This document shows, piece by piece, positions 36,460 to 45,653 of a stretch of 64,000 bases of DNA. A program made the position numbers and the translations under genes. The first letter of the stretch is position 1. Each line of letters starts with the position of its first letter. The notes beneath the pieces were generated by a model. The model was not told where the DNA came from and made no database searches. It was given only the letters and a program-made list of their open reading frames with translations. This DNA is from an uncultured Chlorobiaceae bacterium (GTDB lineage Bacteria; Bacteroidota; Chlorobiia; Chlorobiales; Chlorobiaceae). The stretch is taken from contig CAJAIK010000087.1 in the NCBI GenBank assembly GCA_903939765.1, positions 35,129 through 99,128 on the forward strand, written 5' to 3'.

Positions 36460-36831
36460 TCAGTGATGAATAATGACATCCTGCTCTTTCATCAATCTGC
36501 CGATTTTTTCAGAATTCATGACCTCGACCGCAACAATCAGGTCATCTTCCGAGAGACCCCGTTCTTCAAGTGAGATCTGATCAACATAAAGTTTTTCTAC
36601 GTCATAACCATCAAGAGCCATAAAAGTACGGGAAAATCCCTTGACTCCGATAGCGCTGGTATCTTGCCCTTTTTTAAGAGCATAGACCCCGTCACCGATA
36701 AAAACAACAGAGAGGTCCTGCTCGTAGGCGGCCATGATCAGAATCATCTCCAGCCCTTCATAGGTGTAGATTGTCCCGTGTGGCGCATGGCGCAAGACGT
36801 GCATGATCTTTTTTACATTTTCATTTTCCAT
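36460..36831 (-). CDS. dsrF: DsrF, sulfur-carrier complex subunit
   Basis: About 123 residues of the DsrF/TusC fold: K-I-M-H-V-L-R-H-A-P-H-G, then D-L-S-V-V-F-I-G-D-G-V-Y-A-L. It has no cysteine, as expected of a structural subunit. The ATG at 36831 is taken; a TTG 18 bases upstream is also open and overlaps the end of dsrE. Confidence 0.9.
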   Translation of the reverse strand: MENENVKKIMHVLRHAPHGTIYTYEGLEMILIMAAYEQDLSVVFIGDGVYALKKGQDTSAIGVKGFSRTFMALDGYDVEKLYVDQISLEERGLSEDDLIVAVEVMNSEKIGRLMKEQDVIIHH

Positions 36832-36838
36832 AGATGCA

Positions 36839-37198
36839 TCAATCTCCAAAGGTTACCAGTCTGTCGTTACGAATTGCAATGTCTGTAAGGGTTCCAAGCC
36901 CGGTGATGGCACTGCCCTCGACAAGCACATCATCACTAATACCCCGACGTTTGGACGCGGCAATGCAGGCAAGGATCTCAACGCCATGTTTCTGACTCAA
37001 TTCACTCCAGCGGGCCGCAATATTGCGGTCATCCTGAGGTGGATCCATAAGCTTCGTGACGTTGGTGACTCCGTCATTGTAAAGGAATACGGCATCAACA
37101 CGGTGTCCTCTTTTAATTGCAGCTTCAGCAAACTTGAAAGCCGTATCGGAGGCCTGGTGGTTATACGGGCCCTCCTTGAGCAAAATTCCTATGTTCAC
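36839..37198 (-). CDS. dsrE: DsrE, sulfur-carrier complex subunit
   Basis: 119 residues of the DsrE/TusD family with the persulfide-carrying Cys in I-L-A-C-I-A-A-S-K-R-R-G (about residue 78). It accepts sulfur from TusA-type carriers and passes it to DsrC. The start is a GTG at 37198. Confidence 0.93.
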   Translation of the reverse strand: MNIGILLKEGPYNHQASDTAFKFAEAAIKRGHRVDAVFLYNDGVTNVTKLMDPPQDDRNIAARWSELSQKHGVEILACIAASKRRGISDDVLVEGSAITGLGTLTDIAIRNDRLVTFGD

Positions 37199-37247
37199 GG
37201 CCAGTCCGTTAATTTAAATGTTATGAAAAAAACGCAATACCGTGCAC

Positions 37248-37643
37248 TCAGAGCACGGCCTGCGTTCCCTTAAATGCTTCATAAAGAGGCAACCAGGTTT
37301 TTGCGTCTTCGGCAAATGGCTTTTCGATAAACTGGCAAAAGTAAAGCGCATTATCGGCCGCAGAGAGGTTGCCGTTTTTGAGTGCGTCAAGAGCTTTCTG
37401 ACCTGAATCAGCCGCATCATTTCCGGTGAGCTTTGCCTGCTTCCAATAATTGACGGCCTCCAGCCGAAAAATAAAATTTTTCGGCTGTGACTCGGCCTGC
37501 TTGAGTGACGAGAGCTCTACATTACGGGGCCCGAACGTAACCGGCCATCCTGTTTCAGCCCACTTTCGGGATGATGCAATGGCCTCCTGAACCTGATAGA
37601 TGACATCTTCTGACATGGATCCGTTATCTCCTCTTGTTTTCAT
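37248..37643 (-). CDS. dsrU: DsrU, dsr-cluster protein of unknown function
   Basis: 131 residues, soluble, mostly helical in its second half, with a single Cys (Y-F-C-Q-F-I-E-K). There is no domain I recognise. The name rests on its place between dsrL and dsrE, as in other green sulfur bacteria. An alternative ATG is at 37616. Confidence 0.72.
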   Translation of the reverse strand: MKTRGDNGSMSEDVIYQVQEAIASSRKWAETGWPVTFGPRNVELSSLKQAESQPKNFIFRLEAVNYWKQAKLTGNDAADSGQKALDALKNGNLSAADNALYFCQFIEKPFAEDAKTWLPLYEAFKGTQAVL

Positions 37644-37662
37644 GATTTCTTTTCACCCCAGC

Positions 37663-39399
37663 CTAAAGACCTTCACCCATCCCCATCTGGATATAACCGG
37701 AAGGGCAAACCAGTGAACAAAGATGGCATCCGACGCACTTTGAGTAATTGGTATAGACCACCTCTCCGGTCGGATTGTCCCTGAACCGGGTAACTGCTTC
37801 CTGCGGGCAGAAAGAGAGACACTGTTTGCAATCGAAACAAAGCCCGCAGCTCATACAGCGCCCTGACTCCGCCTTTGCATCACTGACTGAGAGTGCTGCA
37901 AGCAGCTCATCGTGATTACCAACCACATCTTCAAGCTCAATACTCTCCCTTTTTGCCTGCTCGGAATGGACAAAAAAGAGCACATCCTGCTTCTGGACTT
38001 TCGTGATCTCCCGATAACCCTGCTCAGGAAGAGGAGTCCCGTTAAGAAAAGCATCAATGGAATTTGCGCCCTTTCGTCCATGACCGACTGCGGTGGTGAT
38101 AAGGTCAACTTTTATGGCATCCCCGCCTCCGAAAAGCTTCTCTTTGCCTTGCAGGCGAAAATATCGATCGACCTTGAGCCATTGACTGCCGGCAGTAGCA
38201 CTTTCAAAACCCTGCAAATCGGCGGTCTGGCCAATAGCCGCAACAATCATGTCGGCCTCAATGTCAAAAGTTTCACCGGTATTTTTGTACCTGAAAAAGG
38301 GAATCGGCGAATTCCAGCCATCCTCTCCCTTCACCTTTTTTGCCATTTTGGCACAGCGCAGAGCCTGAACACCATTCTTTCCGCTGATGACTTCAAGTGC
38401 CCCGCTCATGTAATGCATGACTGCTCCTTCCCTGGCAGCATCATCAAATTCAATCTGGAAGCAGGCCATCTCCTCCCTTGGAACTCCGGCAACTACGGAC
38501 GCCCGGGAGCCAAGACGGAGCGCAAGACGCGCTACATCCATCGCGACGTTACCATCGCCTATAACCAGCACCTTTTTCCCGATGGAAATCGCATCGCCCT
38601 GCACTTCGTAGTTTCTCAGAAAATCAATGGCATTGGTCACGCCGGGTGTACCCGCAGAGCCGGGAACCGGAAGAGCACGACCCAGTTGAGCTCCAGGAGC
38701 AAGAAAAATAGCATCGTACTCTTGCTCGAGTTGTGCAAGGGAGATATCGGTTCCGACACTGACACCCATTTTTGTTTCAACCCCAAGGTTGATGATCCGC
38801 TGGATTTCCGCCTCAAGGATGTTGCGGTCGACACGGTATCCCATAATGCCGTACAGCACCATTCCACCCAATTTCTCATTGGCATCGTATATCGTTACGC
38901 CGTGACCTTTGCGGCGAAGCTGATATGCAGCCGAAAGTCCTGCCGGGCCACCACCGATGACGGCAACCCTTTTGCCGGTGTCAACACCCGCTCCTGGCAG
39001 TTGCAGGCCAGCTTCAATGCCGTAATTGCCAATCACCTGCTCAACGGCATTGATGGCCACACTTTCGTCGTGGTGCTGGCGATTGCAGGCATTTTCACAG
39101 GGGTGCGGGCATATCCTGCCCATAACGGCAGGAAAGGGGTTTGCATCGACAATGGTCTCCCATGCGGCCTTCAGGGCATTGTCAGACTTGTCAACACCAT
39201 TCAGCAAACGGTGATAACCACGAATGTCCTCCCCGGCCGGGCACTCCGCCATACAGGGCGCAAGCTGCCTGACATAGACCGGACATTTGTGACTATGGTC
39301 TCCAAATGCAACAATCTTGTCGGTTCCCTTCATTTCACTGAATGGCGGGAAGACATAAGATGTCGCAAAATCAAGGATAGGATTGGATTCTACCTTCAT
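37663..39399 (-). CDS. dsrL: DsrL, FAD/iron-sulfur NAD(P)H:acceptor oxidoreductase
   Basis: 578 residues. An N-terminal cluster domain (C-M-A-E-C-P-A-G-E-D-I, then C-P-H-P-C-E-N-A-C) leads into a two-dinucleotide-domain flavoprotein (G-G-G-P-A-G-L-S-A-A; G-D-G-N-V-A-M-D-V-A-R-L-A) like the GltD small subunit. At the C-terminus are two ferredoxin motifs (C-M-S-C-G-L-C-F-D-C-K-Q-C and C-V-G-C-H-L-C-S-L-V-C-P). It takes electrons from DsrAB during sulfur oxidation and passes them to NAD(P). The start at 39399 has CAGGAGA upstream. Confidence 0.94.
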   Translation of the reverse strand: MKVESNPILDFATSYVFPPFSEMKGTDKIVAFGDHSHKCPVYVRQLAPCMAECPAGEDIRGYHRLLNGVDKSDNALKAAWETIVDANPFPAVMGRICPHPCENACNRQHHDESVAINAVEQVIGNYGIEAGLQLPGAGVDTGKRVAVIGGGPAGLSAAYQLRRKGHGVTIYDANEKLGGMVLYGIMGYRVDRNILEAEIQRIINLGVETKMGVSVGTDISLAQLEQEYDAIFLAPGAQLGRALPVPGSAGTPGVTNAIDFLRNYEVQGDAISIGKKVLVIGDGNVAMDVARLALRLGSRASVVAGVPREEMACFQIEFDDAAREGAVMHYMSGALEVISGKNGVQALRCAKMAKKVKGEDGWNSPIPFFRYKNTGETFDIEADMIVAAIGQTADLQGFESATAGSQWLKVDRYFRLQGKEKLFGGGDAIKVDLITTAVGHGRKGANSIDAFLNGTPLPEQGYREITKVQKQDVLFFVHSEQAKRESIELEDVVGNHDELLAALSVSDAKAESGRCMSCGLCFDCKQCLSFCPQEAVTRFRDNPTGEVVYTNYSKCVGCHLCSLVCPSGYIQMGMGEGL

Positions 39400-39417
39400 G
39401 AATTATCTCCTGTAAGT

Positions 39418-40497
39418 CTAAAAACGGACATGAGCAGACTGATTGAACGTGGTTCTTGCATGACGGTAGCTGTCGATCATGTCATCATCAAAAACGAGTC
39501 CTGTTTCTTCAAAAAAGCGTTTCCATCCAATCCGGTTAATCCACTCCCCTACTCGTTCCCAGGGACGTCCACCCGCTTTGTATGCGGTCAGGATTTTGCC
39601 GACTACCTCGGTGACCTCGGGCCATCTTGGCGGATTGTTTGGCAGATTGTGGGCAACAATACTCATTGTTGAAGGTTTTGAGCGGGCATTGCTGTTTTTG
39701 CCACCGACCCAGATCGCAAATTTCGAGTGCTCGGGATGGTTGATTTCCATGGCCGGACAGGCTCCGAAACAGGCGCCGCAGCAGATACATTTTGCCTCAT
39801 CGACCATGAGTGATTTCTTGCCATTGATCACTGTCGGCCGAATGGCCGCAACAGGGCAACGGGCAACCGCCTTCGGTAATTCACAGATTGTTGCGAGATG
39901 ATCGTGGTTAATTCTTGGAGGGCGGGTGTGTTTGACCACAACGGCGATATCGGCCTGGCCGCCACAGTTGATTGCACAACAGGAGGTCGAGAGCCTCACC
40001 TTGTTGGGCATCTCCATCCCCTTGAATTCATGGTAAAGCGTATCCATCATCGACTTCACAACTCCGGAAGCATCCGTCGCAGGAATATCACAATGAAGCC
40101 ACCCTTGTGTATGAGATACCGATGAGACACACATCCCTGTACCACCGACAGGAAAGCCCATCTCTTCGAGCTCAAGAATCATCGGCTCTACATTTGCTTC
40201 GTTGGGCGTCAGAAACTCAACGTTGTTGCGTACGGTAAAGCGAAGATAACCGTCACAGTACTTGTCGGCAACATCACACAGCCGCCGGAGCATATCAACC
40301 GTGTCCTGACGGGGCGTTCCCGCCCGGACCGTGTAGATGGCGTCACCACTGTGCGCTACATGCTTCAGAACTCCGGGCTTCGGAATTTCGTGATATTTCC
40401 ACTGCCCGTAGTTTTTTCTTACAACCGGATGCAAGGCCTCCTCATAGCTGTGAGGCCCCGACTCCACGGTTTTCCACTTTTTTTCAGGACTGCTCAT
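39418..40497 (-). CDS. dsrB: Dissimilatory sulfite reductase beta subunit
   Basis: 359 residues. The siroheme/cluster region contains S-T-S-C-C-A-I-N-C-G-G-Q, and an inserted ferredoxin domain carries C-I-C-C-G-A-C-F-G-A-C-P. With DsrA it forms the alpha2beta2 reverse sulfite reductase oxidising DsrC-bound sulfur to sulfite. 60 bases separate it from dsrA. Confidence 0.95.
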   Translation of the reverse strand: MSSPEKKWKTVESGPHSYEEALHPVVRKNYGQWKYHEIPKPGVLKHVAHSGDAIYTVRAGTPRQDTVDMLRRLCDVADKYCDGYLRFTVRNNVEFLTPNEANVEPMILELEEMGFPVGGTGMCVSSVSHTQGWLHCDIPATDASGVVKSMMDTLYHEFKGMEMPNKVRLSTSCCAINCGGQADIAVVVKHTRPPRINHDHLATICELPKAVARCPVAAIRPTVINGKKSLMVDEAKCICCGACFGACPAMEINHPEHSKFAIWVGGKNSNARSKPSTMSIVAHNLPNNPPRWPEVTEVVGKILTAYKAGGRPWERVGEWINRIGWKRFFEETGLVFDDDMIDSYRHARTTFNQSAHVRF

Positions 40498-40557
40498 AGT
40501 GTTAATTCCTTATAAATTTTTCCTTCCTGCATGAGTAGCATTCAATCAACCAAGCGC

Positions 40558-41811
40558 TCAGTACTTTGCCTTGAAATAGGGATTGTCACGAGGTCTTGTC
40601 ACCATATTGATGTTTGCCTCAAGACCGACGCCTTCAAGGAAGAGCTTCAGACCGACACGCTCGATGGTTTCACCGATACGCTCATGATCGAGGCCGTTGT
40701 CATCCCACCAGTCGATAATTCCCTCGACCAGTTCGATAAACTCCTCCATATCCTCATCACTCTCCATCTTCATGAAGGGGACAATCAGCGAGCCCATGTT
40801 GACGCCAACCTTCAGGGTATTCTTTCCGCCCATCAAGAGCGAAATTCCCCGCTCTTTGCCAGGAGAGAGTGCTTTAGGCATGACGTTCAGGCAGTGCATG
40901 CAACGCACACAGTCCCGGCTGTCAATAACCATCTCACCATCCTTGAGCGATATCGCTCTTGTCGGGCAAAGATTGATCACCTGGTTGACCAGTGCATCCG
41001 TTCCGTTCTTTTCGACCCAGGCGGTTACCTCATCGCGTTCAATCTGGATAGCATCCTTCCATGTCCCGATAACAGCCATGTCTGAGCGCATGATTGCATT
41101 GGTACAATCATTCGGACATCCTGAAAACTTCAGTTTAATTTTGTAGTTCCACTCGGGACGATGCAGTGGCCCCACAAAATGTTTGAGCAGCTTGAGATGA
41201 GCCTTGAGATCGTCGTAACAGGCATTCTCGCAGCGACCCGGTCCAATACAGGAGACCGCCGTACGCATACCGGCACCTGCGCCTCCGAGATCCCATCCTG
41301 CCTGATTAAGCTCATCAAAACAGTCCTGAACCTTATCCTGTTCAATACCCTGCAGCATGATGTCGCCTGTTTGACCATGCAGGGTAATTATTCCGCTGCC
41401 ATACTTCTCCCAGGTATCACAGAGACCCCTGAGCATCGCTGTATTGTAGTGAAGCCCCGGTGCGGGCTGAATTCGCATGGTGTGAAATTCAGCCGCTTCC
41501 GGAATCTTGTCTTTGATCATCGAATAGCGTGTAATAACGCCTGCACCATAACCGTCCACCGTCACGAGACCGCCTTTCCAGTACCCCATCCTGGTATTGT
41601 AGGAGTACTCAAGCTGATCCATAACTCCGCGCAGCATGGGCTTTTCTGTTCTTTCAGCAAGCTCCTTGAACCCTGAAATAAAACTTGGCCAGGGGCCTTT
41701 TTCAAGTTCATCAAGCATTGGGGTTGGATGCAGAAACTTGCCGTTTCCATCCGTGCTACCCTCTTTTTCTCGCATTACTTCATCCGAAGCAGCCTTTTGA
41801 GCCTCTTCCAT
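40558..41811 (-). CDS. dsrA: Dissimilatory sulfite reductase alpha subunit
   Basis: 417 residues. Siroheme-binding cysteines lie in C-I-G-P-G-R-C-E-N-A-C and S-G-C-P-N-D-C-T-N-A; the ferredoxin domain has C-P-T-R-A-I and C-V-R-C-M-H-C. The start is put at the second ATG of a pair (41811), five bases after AAGGAGG; a TTG upstream (41850) is open but has no such site. Confidence 0.95.
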   Translation of the reverse strand: MEEAQKAASDEVMREKEGSTDGNGKFLHPTPMLDELEKGPWPSFISGFKELAERTEKPMLRGVMDQLEYSYNTRMGYWKGGLVTVDGYGAGVITRYSMIKDKIPEAAEFHTMRIQPAPGLHYNTAMLRGLCDTWEKYGSGIITLHGQTGDIMLQGIEQDKVQDCFDELNQAGWDLGGAGAGMRTAVSCIGPGRCENACYDDLKAHLKLLKHFVGPLHRPEWNYKIKLKFSGCPNDCTNAIMRSDMAVIGTWKDAIQIERDEVTAWVEKNGTDALVNQVINLCPTRAISLKDGEMVIDSRDCVRCMHCLNVMPKALSPGKERGISLLMGGKNTLKVGVNMGSLIVPFMKMESDEDMEEFIELVEGIIDWWDDNGLDHERIGETIERVGLKLFLEGVGLEANINMVTRPRDNPYFKAKY

Positions 41812-41865
41812 CATGACCTCCTTTGATTCACAGTAAATTGGGATCAGCAAACCTCTCTCCGTCCA

Positions 41866-42201
41866 TTAAACGCAACCCGTAGGTTTCGGCAATCCCGCAA
41901 TTTTACAGGCCTGCAAACCTGGCCCTTTTGGAAAAAGCCCGTACAGAAATTCGGACGCCGCTTTTTTGTCCATCTCCTTTTCGTTGGCAATAGCCTTGGT
42001 AAGTACCTTCACTGCCGGGGCTATCTGATACTCCTCGTAATAGCCTCTGAGAAAATTGATGAGATCCCAATGCGCCTCAGTCATTTCAATCTCTTCACCC
42101 TCTGCCAGCACCTTCGCGATATCCTCTGTCCAGTCTTCGAGATTCACGAGATATCCATTCTCGTCTGTTTCATAACGGACACCATTGACTTCAATCGGCA
42201 T
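41866..42201 (-). CDS. dsrC: DsrC sulfur-carrier protein
   Basis: 111 residues. The flexible C-terminal arm carries both functional cysteines, in Q-A-C-K-I-A-G-L-P and at the penultimate position (T-G-C-V), spaced as in true DsrC. It is the substrate carrier for DsrAB and DsrK. GGAGC precedes the ATG. Confidence 0.96.
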   Translation of the reverse strand: MPIEVNGVRYETDENGYLVNLEDWTEDIAKVLAEGEEIEMTEAHWDLINFLRGYYEEYQIAPAVKVLTKAIANEKEMDKKAASEFLYGLFPKGPGLQACKIAGLPKPTGCV

Positions 42202-42373
42202 AATTTGCTCCTTTACGGTTAATACAATATTATTTTGTGAGTTACGTCTTTATTCAAACATCAGGATAAGAGCGATACTGGAAACGATAGCAAAAGATCA
42301 ATAAAATTACACGCCTTTATGAACATATTTATACACACAAAGTTCAGGGTTCCGATTATTTATTATTAAAGCG

Positions 42374-43780
42374 CTATAAACGATACGTATGATCACCACT
42401 CCTGTATGCACAAGCCAGAGAGACAAACGTTTCAGCCCAAAGAGGGTTGGCCAGAGCGTGCAGGTGCGCAAACGATGCAAAGAGATTCCGGTAAAGCGCT
42501 CCGTCACTCTTGCCGGTTATTCCCTTTCCCCTCATGACATCAAACTGAAAGGAGCAGAACCCGACAGGTTGCAGCACCCGCGAATAATGAAATTCGTGAG
42601 CCTTGATACAATCACCCTTCCTGAACCATGGAGAATTTTCCCTGCTTTTCAAATCAAGATATCCGTGCCCGGCAGGAGTTTGTCCAAAGCTTATCTCAAA
42701 AGGAAGGACGCCTGCCAGCGGATAGCTTTTGCCGCCGTAAGTTGCCTTTTGGCAAAGGTAGATCAACCCCCCGCACTCAGCATAGACGGGCATATCTCCC
42801 TCAATTTTTTCGCGCACATCATCCAGCAATCCCTTGTTTGAACTCAAAACTTCAAAGAACGACTCAGGAAAACCTCCACCAAGATAGAGAGCATCAACAT
42901 CAGGCAACGACCGTTCCTGAAAGGAGTTGATAAAAACAAGCTCCGCGCCGTTGCTCCTCAATGCATCCAGATTTTCCGGATAATAAAAACAGAACGCCGC
43001 ATCCTTGAAAACCCCTATCCTTGCTCTTGCCGCAACTTGTTTCCCCACAATCCCTCGCCTGCGTGCCTCCATCAGGGGGGCCTCATGAAAAAGGGCAAGA
43101 AGAGCCTTCATGTCACAATAACGTTCAACCCTCTCTGCCGCACCCTGAATAAATTTTTCAGCCTCGGCTGTTTCGGCGACTGTTGTCAGGCCAAGGTGCC
43201 GTTCAGCAAGAAGCAGCTCCGGGTCATGGGGAATCACTCCAAGAACAGGCACCCCGCAGTAGTGTTCAATCGCCCGTTTCTGCTTTTCCTGGTGACGCAC
43301 ACTTTTTACCTGATTGAGGATGACTCCCCTGATATCCGCCCTGGGCGACATTGCCTGCATACCCAGAACCAGTGCAGCTATCCCTCTGTTCATTTTTCGG
43401 CTGTCAACCACCAGCACAACCGGAGTTTCAAGCATTCGGGCCAGTCCGGCACTGCTGTCAGAACCATCAAGAGAGAGACCATCATGCAACCCATGATTAC
43501 CCTCGATAAGAGCAAGGCTTGTATCCCCAGCAACACTCTTTTCCTGAAACAAATCAAGACAGGCCTCTTTTCCCATAAGCCAGGGGTCAAGATTGGAACT
43601 CACGGCGCGACTGGCCAACCTGTGCCACTCGGGATCGATATAATCCGGCCCTTTCTTAAAACTGCTTACCACAACTCCCTGATCTGAAAAATATCGTAAC
43701 ATGCCAAGAGTGACCGTTGTTTTACCTGCACTCTTGTGGGGCGCAGATATCATCAGACGAGGCACCTTTACCAAATCCAT
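42374..43780 (-). CDS. dsrN: DsrN, siroheme amidase / cobyrinate a,c-diamide synthase-like
   Basis: 468 residues, CobB/CbiA family: an N-terminal P-loop-like S-A-P-H-K-S-A-G-K-T-T and a C-terminal class I glutamine amidotransferase domain (Y-A-E-C-G-G-L-I-Y-L with the catalytic Cys; L-G-G-G-F-P-E). It is thought to amidate siroheme for DsrAB. A 172-base gap to dsrC probably holds an internal promoter. Confidence 0.92.
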   Translation of the reverse strand: MDLVKVPRLMISAPHKSAGKTTVTLGMLRYFSDQGVVVSSFKKGPDYIDPEWHRLASRAVSSNLDPWLMGKEACLDLFQEKSVAGDTSLALIEGNHGLHDGLSLDGSDSSAGLARMLETPVVLVVDSRKMNRGIAALVLGMQAMSPRADIRGVILNQVKSVRHQEKQKRAIEHYCGVPVLGVIPHDPELLLAERHLGLTTVAETAEAEKFIQGAAERVERYCDMKALLALFHEAPLMEARRRGIVGKQVAARARIGVFKDAAFCFYYPENLDALRSNGAELVFINSFQERSLPDVDALYLGGGFPESFFEVLSSNKGLLDDVREKIEGDMPVYAECGGLIYLCQKATYGGKSYPLAGVLPFEISFGQTPAGHGYLDLKSRENSPWFRKGDCIKAHEFHYSRVLQPVGFCSFQFDVMRGKGITGKSDGALYRNLFASFAHLHALANPLWAETFVSLACAYRSGDHTYRL

Positions 43781-43813
43781 TTCACCTCCGGCCAGTGCGG
43801 CTTTATCAATGAT

Positions 43814-44050
43814 TTACTTTTTCCTGATAAAGAACGTATGAACACCGGCTGATTCTGTATGAGAAACAAGTTCATGGCCGGTACGGTTTGCCCATGACGC
43901 CATGTCATTGACTGAACCAGGATCAGTCGCAATCATTTTTAATACCTCTCCACTGTTCAGTGAATCAATCGCTTTTTTTGTTTTCAGAATCGGCAAAGGG
44001 CAATTCAGACCTTCACAATTCAGCTCAAGGTTGCTTGTAATTTCACTCAT
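43814..44050 (-). CDS. tusA: TusA-family sulfur carrier protein
   Basis: 78 residues with the functional motif C-P-L-P (G-L-N-C-P-L-P-I-L-K-T-K) whose Cys carries the persulfide. It hands sulfur from rhodanese to DsrE2/DsrEFH. It lies between the rhodanese gene and dsrN. Confidence 0.93.
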   Translation of the reverse strand: MSEITSNLELNCEGLNCPLPILKTKKAIDSLNSGEVLKMIATDPGSVNDMASWANRTGHELVSHTESAGVHTFFIRKK

Positions 44051-44075
44051 AAAAAAAATTCCTGATAAGATGTTA

Positions 44076-44561
44076 TTACTTCAAATCTTTCTGGTCGGGC
44101 CTCGGGGCCTTTTGCTCCGGCCGCAGCTTTACCGTAAAATATTCGTCCGCTTCACCCTCGTCTACAAGAGCCCCGGCACTGCTCCAAAGGGGTTCTTCAT
44201 AATCGTTCCACCCCCTCAACCCCGTCCGCAGAGAAAACACCTGTTCATAGCCCAGCAACTGCATGGATTGGACGGCAAGAGCACTGCGACTGCCTGAACG
44301 GCAAACCACAACAATTTCCCGCTTCCTCGCCCTCACCAATACGGGCACGGTATCCTCATAATCCCATTCAGAGGCCGATTCCAGAATACCCCTTGGAACA
44401 TTGATGGAACCCTTGATATGCAGGGCGTCAAACTCACAAGGCTCACGCACATCAAGAATCAAAAGATCCAGATTCTCTGCCATACGCGCGACGAGATCCC
44501 ACGGCATAATCTCTTTGACCCCAGGCAAACAGTTCCAGACAAGTTCTCTGTAAGTCAGCAT
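44076..44561 (-). CDS. Rhodanese-like sulfurtransferase
   Basis: 161 residues, a single rhodanese domain with active-site loop V-V-C-R-S-G-S-R-S and the start L-D-V-R-E-P-C-E-F. An N-terminal 30 residues and a charged tail flank it. It feeds persulfide to TusA. Confidence 0.9.
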   Translation of the reverse strand: MLTYRELVWNCLPGVKEIMPWDLVARMAENLDLLILDVREPCEFDALHIKGSINVPRGILESASEWDYEDTVPVLVRARKREIVVVCRSGSRSALAVQSMQLLGYEQVFSLRTGLRGWNDYEEPLWSSAGALVDEGEADEYFTVKLRPEQKAPRPDQKDLK

Positions 44562-44579
44562 AATCAGAGCTCTTTTCTG

Positions 44580-45089
44580 TCAGATAAAAAGCGAGATATC
44601 AGCGTCGGCAGCGTACTCAAGAAAGGTTGCCGCGCCGCCATATTCAACACCATCAATGAACTCCTCCTTTTCAAATCCGAAAACCTCCATGGTCATCTGG
44701 CAGGCAATGAAGCGAACACCGAACTCCTGACACATGCCCCGCAGTTGCTCGATTGTGGCAACACCTTTTTTCTTGAAGGTCTCCTTCATCAACATGGTTG
44801 CCATGTTGTCGAAGCCGGGAACATTGCCGGAGATGGCATTCGGTATCGGCCAGTTGATTGACTGAAAATCCTTGCTGCCAAACGGCATTTTCATTGGCAT
44901 GGCCGGGTTGCAGTGGGGAGATACTTTGGCATCAATCTCCTTTTTAAGCAACGGCAATCCATAAAAAGTGAAAAAAATAACCGCTTCCATATCCATGGCC
45001 GCAGCCGTTGAGGCCAGAATGAAGGGAGGGTAACCCCAGTCGAGAGTACCCTGGGATGCAATGATTGCAAGTTTTTTAGTATCAGCCAT
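44580..45089 (-). CDS. dsrE2: DsrE2-type sulfur-transfer protein
   Basis: 169 residues of the DsrE/DsrF/DrsH-like peroxiredoxin-fold family, with a hydrophobic N-terminal part and the conserved Cys in R-F-I-A-C-Q-M-T-M. The rhodanese-TusA-DsrE2 trio is a known sulfur relay in sulfur oxidisers. Confidence 0.86.
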   Translation of the reverse strand: MADTKKLAIIASQGTLDWGYPPFILASTAAAMDMEAVIFFTFYGLPLLKKEIDAKVSPHCNPAMPMKMPFGSKDFQSINWPIPNAISGNVPGFDNMATMLMKETFKKKGVATIEQLRGMCQEFGVRFIACQMTMEVFGFEKEEFIDGVEYGGAATFLEYAADADISLFI

Positions 45090-45227
45090 AACTATTTAAT
45101 TTCCCTCGATTACGCATTCATGAAAAGAACGTGCTTTGATAAAAATAAATCTCGCAAAACAGCAGTAATGATGTGTCCTCAATTTTTCGTTATACAACCA
45201 TGCAAATGAACATGCAACAATCAGGAT

Positions 45228-45653
45228 TTAGTGAACAAGACCGCTTGCAGCAACAAGAAGGACCACGACCTGCAAAACAGCAATCGCTGTGTAGAGATAA
45301 TTTTTTTCACGATAAAAGGCTGTAATTGCAAACACAAGACAGATAACTGTCGCCATGGCGAGATAAAGAATCGATAGATAACTGAGAACATCCCCCTTAC
45401 CCAAAGCCGCTGTGCTGCTTACAAATGACCATCCAGCAGGAATCTGGAGCTTTTGCTGCATTTCAGATGCTTTGAGGTGCCAGTTCCCGGCGATAGCTTC
45501 AATTGGAACAGAAAGCGGCAACAACTGCATGACGTAAACAAGATACCCCACAGAAAGAAACACAAAACCCACATGTGAAACGATTTCAAGCACCCGTGCA
45601 TAAACTGTCTGCACCTCATCTACTGCTTGATATTTTTTCTGTTTATCCATCAT
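45228..45653 (-). CDS. Small membrane protein (DUF1634-like) partner of the TauE-type permease
   Basis: 141 residues with three hydrophobic segments (about 25-45, 90-112, 118-138). DUF1634 proteins are usually encoded next to TauE/SafE permeases, and this one overlaps its neighbour by four bases (ATGA). Function unknown; possibly part of the exporter. Confidence 0.68.
   Translation of the reverse strand: MMDKQKKYQAVDEVQTVYARVLEIVSHVGFVFLSVGYLVYVMQLLPLSVPIEAIAGNWHLKASEMQQKLQIPAGWSFVSSTAALGKGDVLSYLSILYLAMATVICLVFAITAFYREKNYLYTAIAVLQVVVLLVAASGLVH

Noticed and set aside
37912..39672. 586-codon plus-strand ORF opposite dsrL
   Set aside because: Long antisense shadow; dsrL on the other strand has all family motifs.
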